Of a stretch of 64,000 bases of DNA, positions 18,262 through 28,370 are shown in pieces. Location of the stretch: NCBI RefSeq assembly GCF_005491205.1, contig NZ_CP028035.1:2418001-2482000 (forward strand), given 5' to 3'. A program made the translations under genes and the position numbers. The DNA comes from Nissabacter sp. SGAir0207. Its GTDB lineage: Bacteria > Pseudomonadota > Gammaproteobacteria > Enterobacterales > Enterobacteriaceae. Under the pieces are notes generated by a model that searched no databases, had not been told where the DNA came from, and worked only from the letters and a program-made list of their open reading frames with translations. Within the stretch, counting starts at the first letter, position 1. Every line of letters begins with the position of its first letter.

Positions 18262-20892
18262 TCAGGCCAGCAGTGCCTTGCTGATCTTCTCATAGAGATC
18301 GCCCGAGAGGTTTGGCAGTGCCTTCAGCTCCTCCAGCGCCGTGCGCATCAGCGCCTGATGCGCATCATCGTAGCGTTGCAGCCGGATCAGCGGATCCACC
18401 AGCCGTGACGCCACCTGCGGGTTGCGGGTGTTGAGGTCGGTGAGGATCTCGGTCAGGAAGCGGTAACCGCTGCCATCCGCCGCGTGGAACGCCGCAGGGT
18501 TGCCGGATGCAAAGGCGCCAATCAGCGAGCGTACCCGGTTCGGGTTGCTGAGGCTAAAGGCGCGGTGCTGCAACAGGCTGCGCACCCGCGTCAGCACATC
18601 CGCCGCCGGGCTGGTGGCTTGCAGGATGAACCACTTGTCCATCACCAGCCCATCCTGGTGCCAGCGCTCATCAAAGGCTGCCAGCAGCGCGTCGCGGCAA
18701 GGCAGCTCCGCGTAGACCGCCGCCGACAGTGCCGCCAGCGCGTCGGTCATGTTGTTCGCTTCGTGGTACTGCTTCGCCACCAGCTTATCGGCCAGCGTGC
18801 GGTCGCCGAACGCCAGATAGCTCAGGCAGAGATTGCTCAGGCTGCGCTTGCCGATGTCGGCATGATCCACCCGGTACTCCGGCGTGCGGTTGGCGTAGTA
18901 GACCGCCAGCCACTCATCCACCATTTCGGTCGCCAGACAGCCAACGAACGCCTGATGCACCGCGTGGATCGCCTCCGGGTCAATGGTGGTGAACAGCTCC
19001 GCCATCTCATTCTCGCTCGGCAGTGACAGGATCTGGGCCGCCAGCGCTGGCTCCAGCGAGGCATCCAGCAGGATGCCACGGAAGGCGTCCGCCACATGCA
19101 GCGGCAGGGAGAGCGGCTGTTTCTGCTGGTGGCGCGCCACGTTCAGCTTGATATAGATCGCCAGCAGGCTCTGGGCGGCATCCCAACGCGAGAAGGGATC
19201 GGTGGCGTGCTGCATCAGGAAGGTCAGCTGCTGGTCGCTGTAGGGGTAGTCCAGCTTCACCGGCGCGGAGAACTGGCGCAGCAGCGACGGCACCGGCGGC
19301 AGGGTGATATTGTCAAACACAAAGGTCTGCTCGGCCTCGGTGACGTTCAGCACCGACGACACCGGGCTGCCCTCGCGCACCAGCGGGATCACGCTGCCAT
19401 CCATATGGTAAAGCTCGATGTCCAGCGGGATGTGCAGCGGCAGCTTCTCCTGACGGTCGGCGGTCGGCGGCGTCATCTGGCTGACATGCAGGCTGTACTG
19501 TTGCAGCTCGGCATTGTACTCGTCGCGCACCGTCAGCACCGGCGTGCCGGACTGGCTGTACCAGCGGCGGAACAGCGAGAGATCGACGTTGGAGGCATCC
19601 TCCATCGCCTGCACGAAGTCATCACAGGTGGCGGCGCTGCCGTCGTGGCGCTCAAAGTAGAGCTGCATCCCGGCCTGGAACTTCTCTTCGCCCAGCAGGG
19701 TGTGCATCATGCGGATCACTTCCGAACCCTTCTCATACACCGTCAGGGTGTAGAAGTTGTTCATCTCGATCACCATGTCCGGGCGGATCGGGTGCGCCAT
19801 CGGGCTGGCATCCTCGGCGAACTGGGCGCTGCGCATCAGGCGCACGTTGCCGATGCGGTTGACCGGGCGCGAGCCGAGGTCGGAGCTAAACTCCTGATCG
19901 CGGAACACCGTCAGCCCCTCTTTCAGGCTGAGCTGGAACCAGTCACGGCAGGTGACGCGGTTGCCGGTCCAGTTATGGAAGTACTCATGACCAATCACCC
20001 GCTCAATGTTCAGGTAGTCGGTGTCGGTGGCAGTCTCCGCCTTCGCCAGCACATATTTGGAGTTGAAGACGTTGAGGCCCTTGTTCTCCATCGCGCCCAT
20101 GTTAAAGAAGTCCACCGCCACGATCATATAGATGTCGAGGTCATACTCGAGGCCAAAGCGGGTCTCATCCCACTTCATCGACTGCTTGAGCGAGGTCATC
20201 GCCCAGTCGGCGCGATCCAGGTTGCCACGGTCAACGTACAGCTCCAGCGCCACTTCACGGCCAGAGCGGGTGGTGAAGGTGTCGCGCAGCACATCGAAGT
20301 CGCCCGCCACCAGCGCAAACAGGTAGCTCGGCTTCGGGAACGGGTCTTCCCACTTGATCCAGTGGCGGCCATCCTCCAGCTCGCCCTGCTCCAGCCGGTT
20401 GCCGTTGGAGAGCAGGAAGGGGTAGCGCGCCTTGTCCGCGACGATGCGGGTGGTGAAACGCGCCAGCACGTCCGGGCGATCCAGGTAGTAGGTAATGTGG
20501 CGGAAGCCCTCGGCCTCGCATTGGGTGCAGAGCGCCTCACCGGAGAGGTACAGCCCCTCCAGCGCGCTGTTGCCAGCCGGGTGGATCTGGTTGACGATGG
20601 TCAGGGTAAAGCTGGCGGGCAGTTGCTCCAGCACCAGCGCGTGGGCCTCCTCGCGGTAGTGCGGCCACGGCTGGCCGTCAATCGCGACGCTCACCAGCGT
20701 CAGGGATTCACCGTTGAGCACCAGCGGCGCGCCCGCCTCGCCGCGACGGGTGATCCGGCTCGTCGCGGTGACGGTGGTGGTGTCTGCGTCCAGCTCAAAA
20801 TCGAGGTCAATGTCAGTGATGGTATAGTCCGGCGCACGGTAGTCATGCCGGTATTTAGCCTGCGGCTGCGTTGCTGTGGTGACCTGTGTCAT
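18262..20892 (-). CDS. pepN: Aminopeptidase N (PepN)
   Basis: PepN is the main cytosolic M1 zinc aminopeptidase, releasing N-terminal residues from peptides. The 876 residues (E. coli 870) carry the substrate-anchoring GAMEN at 266-270, zinc ligands H302 and H306 in HEYFH, and the third ligand E325 in LKEGLTVF. The C-terminal half is the helical domain of the family. A -10-like TATGAT lies on the bottom strand about 110 bases upstream in the spacer shared with pncB. Confidence 0.97.
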   Translation of the reverse strand: MTQVTTATQPQAKYRHDYRAPDYTITDIDLDFELDADTTTVTATSRITRRGEAGAPLVLNGESLTLVSVAIDGQPWPHYREEAHALVLEQLPASFTLTIVNQIHPAGNSALEGLYLSGEALCTQCEAEGFRHITYYLDRPDVLARFTTRIVADKARYPFLLSNGNRLEQGELEDGRHWIKWEDPFPKPSYLFALVAGDFDVLRDTFTTRSGREVALELYVDRGNLDRADWAMTSLKQSMKWDETRFGLEYDLDIYMIVAVDFFNMGAMENKGLNVFNSKYVLAKAETATDTDYLNIERVIGHEYFHNWTGNRVTCRDWFQLSLKEGLTVFRDQEFSSDLGSRPVNRIGNVRLMRSAQFAEDASPMAHPIRPDMVIEMNNFYTLTVYEKGSEVIRMMHTLLGEEKFQAGMQLYFERHDGSAATCDDFVQAMEDASNVDLSLFRRWYSQSGTPVLTVRDEYNAELQQYSLHVSQMTPPTADRQEKLPLHIPLDIELYHMDGSVIPLVREGSPVSSVLNVTEAEQTFVFDNITLPPVPSLLRQFSAPVKLDYPYSDQQLTFLMQHATDPFSRWDAAQSLLAIYIKLNVARHQQKQPLSLPLHVADAFRGILLDASLEPALAAQILSLPSENEMAELFTTIDPEAIHAVHQAFVGCLATEMVDEWLAVYYANRTPEYRVDHADIGKRSLSNLCLSYLAFGDRTLADKLVAKQYHEANNMTDALAALSAAVYAELPCRDALLAAFDERWHQDGLVMDKWFILQATSPAADVLTRVRSLLQHRAFSLSNPNRVRSLIGAFASGNPAAFHAADGSGYRFLTEILTDLNTRNPQVASRLVDPLIRLQRYDDAHQALMRTALEELKALPNLSGDLYEKISKALLA

Positions 20893-21303
20893 AGAAGCCC
20901 TTTGACGTCCGGTAGTTGAGGTTAACGAAGTGTATTCCGCCCGCGCGGGGCTGCCAGCATGGTGGCGGCGTAGGCCGGTTGCGGCGATCCATCGACTTTA
21001 TCATAGCTGCGATAAAATCCGGGAATGTAAGAAGTTTACGGGAAAATCGGTCGCCGCCCGCGCGTGCCGCGCCCTGACGACGGCAAGGGCCTTGTAAATG
21101 TTTACAATTTTACTTTGTTGTTATCTCATTTTATTAACATTTATCGGCCATACTCTCCCCCGACGGCACGTTTTCCTCTCGACCCCCGTTTCGCTTTTAT
21201 GGTGTGATGAGGCTTCAATAACCGGATAATCAAGGTATACTTCACGCACTTTTGCTGATTATCCCGACTATGGAATGCTCCTACGAGGATGCTGTAACGC
21301 GCT
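20893..21303. promoter_or_regulatory. Divergent pepN-pncB control region
   Basis: This 411-base spacer contains no gene I can support. It holds an inverted repeat TTTATC/GATAAA at 20997-21016, which includes a possible pepN -10 (TATGAT, bottom strand); a perfect 7-base-arm palindrome at 21092-21107; and a -10-like TATACT at 21236-21241 that could serve pncB. The rest is AT-rich toward pncB. Assignments are by eye. Confidence 0.45.
21092..21107. repeat. Palindrome, candidate operator
   Basis: TTGTAAA and TTTACAA face each other across two bases. The shape suggests a dimeric repressor site, LacI-like in spacing. It does not fit the NadR box known for pncB control (TGTTTA-N6-TAAACA), so the binding protein is unknown. 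Confidence 0.6.
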
Positions 21304-22509
21304 ATGACTCAATACGCCTCCCCGATTTTGACGTCAATACTGGACACCGATGCCTATAAGCTGCACATGCAGCAGGCGGTTTTCCATCGGTATCATGACA
21401 TTACCGTGGCCGCGGAGTTCCGCTGCCGTGGCGATGAGTTGCTGGGCGAATACCGTGACGAGATTCAGGCGCAAATCACCATGATGAGCGACCTGGCCCT
21501 GACCGATGCGGAGTACCAGTTCCTCGCCGGGCTGCCCTTCTTCCACCGGGACTACCTCGACTGGCTGAAAGCATTCCGCTTCAACCCGCAGCAGGTGCAG
21601 GTGACCAACCGCAATGGACGGCTGGAGATCCGCATTAACGGCCCGTGGCGTGAGGTGATCATGTGGGAAGTGCCGCTGCTGGCGGTGATCAGCGAGGTGG
21701 TGCACCGCCACCGCTCGCCGGATGCCACGCCTGAGCAGGCGGTCAGCCAGCTGCGCAGCAAACTGGCGCGCTTTGAGGAGATGGCCGGCGACACCGACAT
21801 CTCCCGCTTCCGGCTGATGGACTTCGGCACCCGCCGCCGCTTCTCGCGCGCCGTGCAGCAGGCCATCGTCAGCGAACTGAAGGGCGACTTCCCCTATCTG
21901 GTCGGCACCAGCAACTACGATCTGGCGCACCAGCTTGGGTTGGCGCCGGTCGGCACCCAGGCCCACGAGTGGTTCCAGGCGCACCAGCAGATCTCGCCGG
22001 TGCTGGCCAACAGCCAGCGCGCCGCGTTGCAGGCCTGGCTGGATGAGTACCCGGATCAGCTCGGCATCGCCCTGACCGACTGCATCACCATGGATGCCTT
22101 CCTGCGTGACTTCGGCCCCGGCTTCGCCCATCGCTATCAGGGGCTGCGCCACGACTCCGGTGATCCGCTGGAGTGGGGTGAGAAAGCCATCGCCCACTAT
22201 GAGAAGCTGGGCATCGACCCGATGAGCAAGACGCTGGTCTTCTCCGACAACCTGGATCTGGACAAGGCGCTGGCGCTCTACCGCCACTTCTATACGCGCA
22301 TCAATCTGGTGTTTGGCATCGGCACCCGCCTCACCTGCGACATTCCGGGCGTCCGCCCGCTGAATATCGTGATCAAACTGGTGGAGTGCAATGGCAAGCC
22401 GGTCGCCAAGCTCTCGGACAGCCCCGGCAAAACCATCTGCCAGGATCAGGCGTTTGTGAAGGCACTGCGTAAAGCCTTCGACTTGCCGCTGGTGAAAAAG
22501 GCCAGCTAA
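21304..22509 (+). CDS. pncB: Nicotinate phosphoribosyltransferase PncB
   Basis: PncB joins nicotinate and PRPP, with ATP hydrolysis, to make nicotinate mononucleotide in NAD salvage. The 401 residues match E. coli PncB closely, including [20 protein letters not shown] residues 12-28, [10 protein letters not shown] and RHDSGDP. H221 in GTQAHEW fits the phosphorylated histidine (H219 in Salmonella numbering). Oddly, the only clear ribosome-site motif (GAGG, 21285) is 15 bases from the ATG, and a short ATG-CTG-TAA frame lies between them. A weak hairpin follows the gene. Confidence 0.96.
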   Translation: MTQYASPILTSILDTDAYKLHMQQAVFHRYHDITVAAEFRCRGDELLGEYRDEIQAQITMMSDLALTDAEYQFLAGLPFFHRDYLDWLKAFRFNPQQVQVTNRNGRLEIRINGPWREVIMWEVPLLAVISEVVHRHRSPDATPEQAVSQLRSKLARFEEMAGDTDISRFRLMDFGTRRRFSRAVQQAIVSELKGDFPYLVGTSNYDLAHQLGLAPVGTQAHEWFQAHQQISPVLANSQRAALQAWLDEYPDQLGIALTDCITMDAFLRDFGPGFAHRYQGLRHDSGDPLEWGEKAIAHYEKLGIDPMSKTLVFSDNLDLDKALALYRHFYTRINLVFGIGTRLTCDIPGVRPLNIVIKLVECNGKPVAKLSDSPGKTICQDQAFVKALRKAFDLPLVKKAS

Positions 22510-22522
22510 GCGCCCTGACGGT

Positions 22523-22540
22523 GCCGCCCTTGGGGGCGGC
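22523..22540. terminator. Hairpin after pncB
   Basis: GCCGCCC and GGGCGGC arms lie 14 bases after the pncB stop. No T run follows, so termination here would be inefficient or need Rho. Confidence 0.45.
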
Positions 22541-22660
22541 GCCGCTGCCCTCCCCGCCCGAGATCAACTTCCGCTCATTTTCCCGGCCATTTCGCCCAGA
22601 ATGTTGCCGTGCGCCCATGATTTCTGCTTGTGTCCTGTGACGCGGTAAGTAACATAGCAA

Positions 22661-22678
22661 AACCCGCCGCGGCGGGTT
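22661..22678. terminator. Hairpin in the asnS leader
   Basis: AACCCGCCG and CGGCGGGTT form a perfect 18-base palindrome, followed after a few bases by ATTTT. It lies 40 bases before asnS, and could end read-through from pncB or attenuate asnS. Confidence 0.55.
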
Positions 22679-22717
22679 CCGTAATTTTGAATTAACCCTT
22701 ATTAAAGAGAGAAATCT

Positions 22718-24118
22718 ATGAGCGTTGTGCCTGTAGTCGACGTACTGCAAGGCCGTGCTGCGGTCGACAGCGAAGTCACCGTACGCGGTTGGGTACGTAC
22801 CCGGAGAGATTCTAAAGCTGGTATCTCCTTCCTCGCCGTATATGACGGCTCCTGCTTTAATCCGTTACAGGCCGTCGTGAATAACTCTCTGTCCAATTAC
22901 CAGGATGAGGTACTGCACCTGACTACCGGCTGCTCCGTGGAAGTGACCGGCACCGTGGTCGCCTCGCCGGGCGAAGGCCAGAGCTTCGAGTTGCAGGCCA
23001 CCGCAATCAAGGTAGTCGGCTGGGTGGATGACCCGGACACCTACCCGATGGCGGCCAAGCGCCACAGCATCGAGTACCTGCGTGAAGTGGCGCACCTGCG
23101 CCCGCGCACCAACCTAATCGGCGCCGTGGCGCGCGTGCGCCACACCCTGGCTCAGGCGATCCATCGCTTCTTCCATGAGAACGGCTACTTCTGGGTTTCT
23201 ACCCCGCTGATCACCGCCTCTGACACCGAAGGTGCTGGCGAGATGTTCCGCGTTTCCACGCTGGATCTGGAAAACCTGCCGCGTGACGATCAGGGCCGGG
23301 TTGATTTCCGTGAGGATTTCTTTGGCAAAGAGGCGTTTTTGACCGTTTCTGGCCAGCTTAACGGCGAAACCTACGCCTGTGCGCTCTCCAAGGTTTACAC
23401 CTTCGGCCCGACTTTCCGTGCGGAGAACTCCAACACCAGCCGTCACCTGGCTGAGTTCTGGATGATCGAGCCAGAAGTGGCCTTTGCGACGCTGGATGAC
23501 GTAGCAGGTTTGGCAGAGAAGATGCTGAAATATGTGTTTCAGGCAGTGCTGGATGAGCGCGCTGACGATTTGGCGTTCTTCGCCGAACGTGTCGATAAAG
23601 AGGCGATTTCTCGCCTTGAGCGCTTCATCAGCTCTGATTTTGCTCAGGTCGATTACACCGATGCGATCGAGATTCTGCTGAAGTCGGGCCAGACCTTTGA
23701 GAACGATGTGAGCTGGGGCATTGACCTCTCCTCCGAGCATGAGCGTTACCTGGCCGAGAAACACTTCAAGGCACCGGTGGTGGTGAAGAACTACCCGAAA
23801 GACATCAAAGCCTTCTACATGCGCATGAACGAAGATGGCAAAACCGTGGCCGCGATGGACGTGCTGGCACCGGGCATTGGCGAAATCATCGGCGGTTCGC
23901 AGCGTGAAGAGCGTCTTGACGTGCTGGATCAGCGCCTTGAGGAGATGGGCCTGAACAAAGAGGATTACTGGTGGTATCGCGACCTGCGCCGCTATGGCAC
24001 CGTGCCGCACTCCGGTTTTGGCCTTGGTTTTGAGCGTTTGATCGCCTATGTCACCGGTGTGCAAAACGTGCGCGATGTGATTCCTTTCCCGCGTACGCCG
24101 CGTAATGCCAGCTTCTAA
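22718..24118 (+). CDS. asnS: Asparaginyl-tRNA synthetase
   Basis: AsnS charges tRNA-Asn with asparagine. The 466 residues equal the E. coli length. An OB-fold anticodon-binding domain (about 15-100, [14 protein letters not shown]) precedes the class II catalytic core; motif 2 includes [22 protein letters not shown] and motif 3 is GFGLGFERL near the C terminus. AAAGAGAG precedes the ATG. A terminator follows at 24162. Codons are those of a highly expressed gene. Confidence 0.98.
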   Translation: MSVVPVVDVLQGRAAVDSEVTVRGWVRTRRDSKAGISFLAVYDGSCFNPLQAVVNNSLSNYQDEVLHLTTGCSVEVTGTVVASPGEGQSFELQATAIKVVGWVDDPDTYPMAAKRHSIEYLREVAHLRPRTNLIGAVARVRHTLAQAIHRFFHENGYFWVSTPLITASDTEGAGEMFRVSTLDLENLPRDDQGRVDFREDFFGKEAFLTVSGQLNGETYACALSKVYTFGPTFRAENSNTSRHLAEFWMIEPEVAFATLDDVAGLAEKMLKYVFQAVLDERADDLAFFAERVDKEAISRLERFISSDFAQVDYTDAIEILLKSGQTFENDVSWGIDLSSEHERYLAEKHFKAPVVVKNYPKDIKAFYMRMNEDGKTVAAMDVLAPGIGEIIGGSQREERLDVLDQRLEEMGLNKEDYWWYRDLRRYGTVPHSGFGLGFERLIAYVTGVQNVRDVIPFPRTPRNASF

Positions 24119-24161
24119 CGGCTAACTTTCGCACTATTAATACAAAATTGTTACAAATCAG

Positions 24162-24192
24162 AGGCCAGCAATGCTGGCCTTTTACATTTTTT
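24162..24192 (+). terminator. Terminator after asnS
   Basis: AGGCCAGC and GCTGGCCT arms with a four-base loop are followed by TTTACATTTTTTT, a standard intrinsic terminator 44 bases after the asnS stop. Confidence 0.88.
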
Positions 24193-24225
24193 TAAACTTC
24201 GATCCTGCTCACAAAGTTCCCTAAA

Positions 24226-24266
24226 ATTCACACATTGTTACAAATGGTTGCTTTCTGAAACCCCAT
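24226..24266 (+). promoter_or_regulatory. OmpR-like tandem sites before ompF
   Basis: The segment with TTCACACATTGTTAC and GCTTTCTGAAACC lines up with the F1-F3 OmpR sites of E. coli ompF by position and spacing. The conserved promoter and leader (GTAGCATTTTCGCGGTAG, then CAGACACAGGAAGACACC) follow. In E. coli the leader and start region pair with MicF RNA; a similar region is present, but micF itself is not in this window. Confidence 0.6.
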
Positions 24267-24419
24267 TAGTACTTTCGTAGCATTTTCGCGGTAGATTAAC
24301 CGTACTACCAATGGAACACTGCGTGCAGACACAGGAAGACACCAAACTTTCAACAATAGTTCCCAGAACTATTAACGGCAGTGGCAAGGTGTCCGAATAA
24401 CACCAATGAGGGTAATATA

Positions 24420-25520
24420 ATGATGAAGCGCAACATTCTTGCAGTGGTTATCCCGGCTCTGTTGGCTGCTGGCGCAGCGAACGCCGCCGAAATCTACAAC
24501 AAAGATGGCAACAAGCTGGATCTGTACGGTAAAGCTGTTGGTCTGCACTACTTCTCTGATGACGACGGTTCCGACGGCGACCAGACCTATGTTCGTTTCG
24601 GCTTCAAAGGTGAAACCCAAATTACTGACCAACTGACCGGTTTCGGCCAGTGGGAATACAACGTTCAAGCGAACAACTCTGAAGGTTCCGATGCACAAGA
24701 CGGCAACAAAACCCGTCTGGGCTTCGCGGGTCTGAAATTCGGCGACTACGGCTCCTTCGACTACGGTCGTAACTACGGCCTGCTGTACGACGCGATTGCC
24801 TGGACCGATATGCTGCCAGAATTCGGCGGTGACTCCGGTTACTCCGATGGCTTCCTGAGCGGCCGTTCTACCGGTGTGGCAACTTACCGTAACCACAACT
24901 TCTTCGGCCTGGTGGATGGCTGGGACTTCGCAGTCCAGTACCAGGGCAAAAACGACCGTTCTGACATCCGCCGTGCAAACGGTGACGGCTGGGCACTGTC
25001 CACCTCTTACACCAGCGAAATCGGTGTAGGCATCGTGGGTGCATACGGCGAATCTGACCGCACCAACGCACAGAACGCACCGGGCGTACTGGGCAACGGC
25101 GAGAAAGCACAGAGCTGGGCAACCGCTCTGAAATATGACGCCAACAACGTCTACCTGGCCGCCATGTACGGTGAAACCCGCAACGCGACTCCGTTCTCCC
25201 AGCAGATCGGTAACAGCGACGGTTCTACCACCAGCGTAGCTGGCTATGCCAACAAAGCACAGAACTTCGAAGTGGTTGCACAGTACCAGTTCGACTTCGG
25301 CCTGCGTCCGTCCCTGGCGTACGTTCAGTCCAAAGGTAAAGACATCGAAGGCATCGGCGACGTTGACCTGATCAAATACTTCGATGTGGGCGCGACCTAC
25401 TACTTCAACAAAAACATGTCCACCTACGTTGACTACCGCATCAACCAGATTGATGACGACAACGCACTGGGCATCAACAGCGACGACATCGTGGCGCTGG
25501 GTCTGGTTTACCAGTTCTAA
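24420..25520 (+). CDS. ompF: Outer-membrane porin OmpF
   Basis: OmpF is a trimeric 16-strand porin for small hydrophilic solutes, including some antibiotics. I start it at ATG 24420, with GAGGG seven bases upstream, giving 366 residues (E. coli 362). The signal peptide [22 protein letters not shown] is followed by mature [16 protein letters not shown]. The pore-narrowing loop 3 carries MLPEFGGD, and the protein ends in VYQF with the terminal phenylalanine needed for barrel assembly. Position after asnS and the OmpR-like sites support ompF rather than ompC. Confidence 0.94.
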   Translation: MMKRNILAVVIPALLAAGAANAAEIYNKDGNKLDLYGKAVGLHYFSDDDGSDGDQTYVRFGFKGETQITDQLTGFGQWEYNVQANNSEGSDAQDGNKTRLGFAGLKFGDYGSFDYGRNYGLLYDAIAWTDMLPEFGGDSGYSDGFLSGRSTGVATYRNHNFFGLVDGWDFAVQYQGKNDRSDIRRANGDGWALSTSYTSEIGVGIVGAYGESDRTNAQNAPGVLGNGEKAQSWATALKYDANNVYLAAMYGETRNATPFSQQIGNSDGSTTSVAGYANKAQNFEVVAQYQFDFGLRPSLAYVQSKGKDIEGIGDVDLIKYFDVGATYYFNKNMSTYVDYRINQIDDDNALGINSDDIVALGLVYQF

Positions 25521-25550
25521 TCACGATCTCCTGATTTATCAGGTGTGAAT

Positions 25551-25579
25551 AAGGCAGGGCTTCGGCCCTGCCTTCTCTT
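25551..25579 (+). terminator. Terminator after ompF
   Basis: AAGGCAGGGC and GCCCTGCCTT flank a four-base TTCG loop, followed by CTCTTTTTC. It is a stable tetraloop terminator about 30 bases after the ompF stop. Confidence 0.88.
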
Positions 25580-25585
25580 TTTCTG

Positions 25586-25600
25586 CCCCCCGCCCCCCCC
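25586..25600. repeat. Short poly-C tracts upstream of aspC
   Basis: A run of six C and a run of eight C are separated by one G, between the ompF terminator and aspC. No gene covers them. Such runs vary easily in length. Confidence 0.8.
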
Positions 25601-25702
25601 GCCAGCCTGTCCGCTCTTTTTGCCGCAAACGGTTGGCAAACGCCTGACATGGCGTTAACCTGATGCTTCTGCCCGCTTATCACAAGCCATGGACGTTTCT
25701 AC

Positions 25703-26893
25703 ATGTTTGAGAAAATCACCGCTGCCCCTGCCGACCCGATTCTGGGCCTGGCTGACCTGTTCCGTGCCGATGACCGCCCGACCAAAATCAACCTGGGTAT
25801 TGGCGTCTACAAAGATGAGACCGGCCAAACGCCGGTGCTGACCAGCGTCAAGAAGGCCGAGCAATACCTGCTCGAGAACGAAGCCACCAAAAATTACCTG
25901 AGCATCGATGGCATCCCGGCCTTCGCCAGCTGCACCCAAGCGCTGCTGTTTGGTCAGGCCAGCGCCCTGATTGCTGACAAACGCGCCCGCACGGCCCAGA
26001 CGCCGGGCGGCACTGGCGCGCTGCGCGTCGCCGCTGATTTTCTGGCGACCCAGACGGACGCCAAACGCGTCTGGATCAGCAACCCCACCTGGCCGAACCA
26101 CAACAACGTGTTTGGTTCCGCTGGATTGGAAGTGTTGAGCTACCACTACTATGACGCGGAGAACCATGCGCTGGACTTCGACGCCATGCTCAAGAGCCTC
26201 GACGCGGCGCAGGCCGGCGACGTGGTGCTGTTCCACGGCTGCTGCCACAACCCGACCGGCATCGATCCGACCGCCGAGCAGTGGCAACAGCTGGCCGATC
26301 TCTCGCTGGCCAAGGGTTGGCTGCCGCTGTTTGACTTCGCCTACCAAGGCTTCGCCAACGGTCTGGAAGAGGATGCTCAGGGCCTGCGCATCTTTGCGGC
26401 CAGCCATGCCGAGCTGATTGTCGCCAGCTCCTACTCGAAAAACTTCGGGCTGTACAATGAGCGCGTCGGGGCCTGCACCCTGGTGACCGCCGATTCAGAG
26501 AGCGCCGATCGCGCTTTCAGCCAGATCAAGGCCACCATCCGCGCCAACTACTCCAACCCGCCGGCCCACGGTGCGGCCGTGGTCGCGACCATCCTCAGCA
26601 ATGAGGCACTGCGCGCCCTGTGGGAGCAGGAATTGACCGACATGCGCCAGCGCATCCAGCGTATGCGCCAGCTGTTCGTCAATACCTTGCAGGAGAAGGG
26701 AGCACAGCAAGATTTCAGCTTCATCAGCAAGCAGAACGGCATGTTCTCCTTCAGCGGCCTGACCACCGAGCAGGTGCTGCGCCTGCGTAGCGAGTTCGGC
26801 GTCTACGCCGTCAACTCTGGCCGCATCAACGTCGCGGGCCTGACGCCGGACAACATGGCGCCGCTGTGTGAGGCGATTGTCGCGGTGCTCTGA
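25703..26893 (+). CDS. aspC: Aspartate aminotransferase AspC
   Basis: AspC interconverts aspartate and 2-oxoglutarate with oxaloacetate and glutamate, and also handles aromatic amino acids. The 396 residues equal the E. coli length. The fold-type I PLP site lysine lies in [27 protein letters not shown] and the substrate-binding arginine near SGRINVAGL are conserved. The ribosome site is weak (GGA 12 bases before ATG). A strong two-way terminator separates it from gloC. Confidence 0.97.
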   Translation: MFEKITAAPADPILGLADLFRADDRPTKINLGIGVYKDETGQTPVLTSVKKAEQYLLENEATKNYLSIDGIPAFASCTQALLFGQASALIADKRARTAQTPGGTGALRVAADFLATQTDAKRVWISNPTWPNHNNVFGSAGLEVLSYHYYDAENHALDFDAMLKSLDAAQAGDVVLFHGCCHNPTGIDPTAEQWQQLADLSLAKGWLPLFDFAYQGFANGLEEDAQGLRIFAASHAELIVASSYSKNFGLYNERVGACTLVTADSESADRAFSQIKATIRANYSNPPAHGAAVVATILSNEALRALWEQELTDMRQRIQRMRQLFVNTLQEKGAQQDFSFISKQNGMFSFSGLTTEQVLRLRSEFGVYAVNSGRINVAGLTPDNMAPLCEAIVAVL

Positions 26894-26906
26894 TGCATCC
26901 GGCATA

Positions 26907-26936
26907 AAAAAAGCCAGCCCGCGGGCTGGCTTTTTT
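26907..26936. terminator. Bidirectional terminator between aspC and gloC
   Basis: An A run, GCCAGCCC, GGGCTGGC and a T run form a symmetrical intrinsic terminator between convergent aspC and gloC. Confidence 0.93.
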
Positions 26937-26952
26937 ATTGGCGTCACGCCCG

Positions 26953-27582
26953 TTACTGGAGGAACGGGTTGGTCAGGCGCTCATGGCCGAGGGTAGAGCT
27001 TGGCCCATGCCCCGGCAGGAAGGTCATCTCGTCACCCAGCGGCAGTAGCTTGGTGCGGATGGCATCAATCAGCGCCTCATGGCTGCCGCGTGGGAAGTCG
27101 GTACGCCCCACCCCGCCACGGAAGATCACGTCGCCGGAGATCATCAGGCGCGCGGCACGGTTGACGAACACGATATGCCCCGGCGTGTGGCCGGGACAGT
27201 GCAACACCTCCAGCCGCATCTCGCCGACCTGCACGATCTCCCCCTCCTCCAACCAGCGGTCAGGGGTAAAGGGCGCGCACTCGGCCAGCCCAAACATCTG
27301 GCTCTGCACCGGCAGCGCCTCCAGCCAGAAGCGATCCTCCTGCTGTGGCCCCACCAGCGGCACGCCAAAGTGCTGCGCCAGTTCAACCGCCGCCCCAACG
27401 TGATCGAGGTGGCCGTGGGTCAGCAAAATCTGGGTGACGGTGATGGGCCGGGCGGCCACTTCAGCAATGATGGTGTCGGCATCGCCGCCCGGATCGACAA
27501 TCGCAGCCTCATGGCTGGCATCGCACCAGATCAGGGAACAGTTTTGGGCAAAGGCAGTGACGGGGATAGTGACGTAGTTCAT
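26953..27582 (-). CDS. gloC: Type II glyoxalase GloC (YcbL)
   Basis: GloC hydrolyses S-lactoylglutathione to lactate and glutathione, completing methylglyoxal removal. The start at 27582 ([11 protein letters not shown]) has GGAG five bases upstream and gives 209 residues (E. coli 215); a longer frame lacks a ribosome site. It is a metallo-beta-lactamase fold with the metal motif THGHLDH, then GHTPGH and [14 protein letters not shown]. It is shorter than GloB, as usual for the YcbL group. It follows mepK by 54 bases and is probably co-transcribed with it. Confidence 0.93.
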   Translation of the reverse strand: MNYVTIPVTAFAQNCSLIWCDASHEAAIVDPGGDADTIIAEVAARPITVTQILLTHGHLDHVGAAVELAQHFGVPLVGPQQEDRFWLEALPVQSQMFGLAECAPFTPDRWLEEGEIVQVGEMRLEVLHCPGHTPGHIVFVNRAARLMISGDVIFRGGVGRTDFPRGSHEALIDAIRTKLLPLGDEMTFLPGHGPSSTLGHERLTNPFLQ

Positions 27583-27636
27583 AGGGCTCCACGGCCGGTG
27601 CGGAACGCCTTCCGCACCGGCGTAAACGCACACCTA

Positions 27637-28188
27637 TCAGGACCAGTTACGCACTGGGCCAGTATCAATGTGCACAAAGTTGCTTCGTGGGTAATATCCT
27701 ACACCACCGGCACGCATTTTTAACGCGGCCTTGCGGATATTGCTCAGTTGCACACCTTCAATGTGGAAATCCATGGCACGCCCGAGCGTGTGGTAGCTGT
27801 GCTTCGCCACCCCGCTGCTGTGCTTGCGTAAGTCGTCATTGGTGGCTACCGAGCGGTAACCGGAGATGAGCTGAACCGGTTTGTTGTTGCCCAGCATTAC
27901 CTGAAGGCGATAGAGCTGGTCAAACAGGCTCGGGTCAATGGTCTTGATCTTATTGGCGCGAAAATCGCGGAACAAATGATTCAGCCTGGTCAACTCGTCC
28001 GTGTTGTAATTCCTTCCATCAAAGAACTCAGCTTTGAGCGTTTCCCCAGTATGCAGGTTATTGAGCGTCAATACCCGGGGACGAGGAGTTGAGAGAGTTG
28101 CGAACGCCTGCCCTGGAAGCAGTGCGATCCCCATAGCGGCGCCGCCTAACGCCAGCCACTTTCGGCGCTGTTTATCTATTTGGTCCAT
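27637..28188 (-). CDS. mepK: Murein endopeptidase MepK (YcbK)
   Basis: MepK is a periplasmic M15-type zinc peptidase that in E. coli cuts 3-3 (mDAP-mDAP) crosslinks in peptidoglycan. The 183 residues open with a twin-arginine signal, QRRKWLALGGAAMGIALLPGQAFA, suggesting Tat export of a folded enzyme. Zinc-site motifs SGYRS, HSYHTLGRAMDFHI and FVHIDTG are all present. It lies next to ldtD, which makes the same 3-3 bonds, but a terminator separates them, so it has its own promoter in the 180-base gap. Confidence 0.94.
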   Translation of the reverse strand: MDQIDKQRRKWLALGGAAMGIALLPGQAFATLSTPRPRVLTLNNLHTGETLKAEFFDGRNYNTDELTRLNHLFRDFRANKIKTIDPSLFDQLYRLQVMLGNNKPVQLISGYRSVATNDDLRKHSSGVAKHSYHTLGRAMDFHIEGVQLSNIRKAALKMRAGGVGYYPRSNFVHIDTGPVRNWS

Positions 28189-28284
28189 GAACTGTCTGAT
28201 TACCCGGCAAGAGAGTCAAAAAATAAGCACATTGGCTGTGCTGTCCCGAACCTTAACTGCCAACGTTAGGTGAGTCAACCCACC

Positions 28285-28335
28285 AAAAAACGGGCTGAAC
28301 CCCCGTTCCAGCAGCAACTGTGGGGATTCAGCCCG
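28285..28335 (-). terminator. Terminator after ldtD
   Basis: CGGGCTGAA and TTCAGCCCG arms with extra pairing CCCC/GGGG form a long hairpin. On the bottom strand it runs into a T stretch, so it ends the ldtD transcript before mepK. Confidence 0.85.
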
Positions 28336-28370
28336 ATAATCAGACCGTTAATTTGTGGGAATTTCTACAT

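Noticed and set aside
25620..25660. PurR-like sequence before aspC (GCAAACGGTTGGC)
   Set aside because: It matches only part of the consensus and no PurR control of aspC is known to me.
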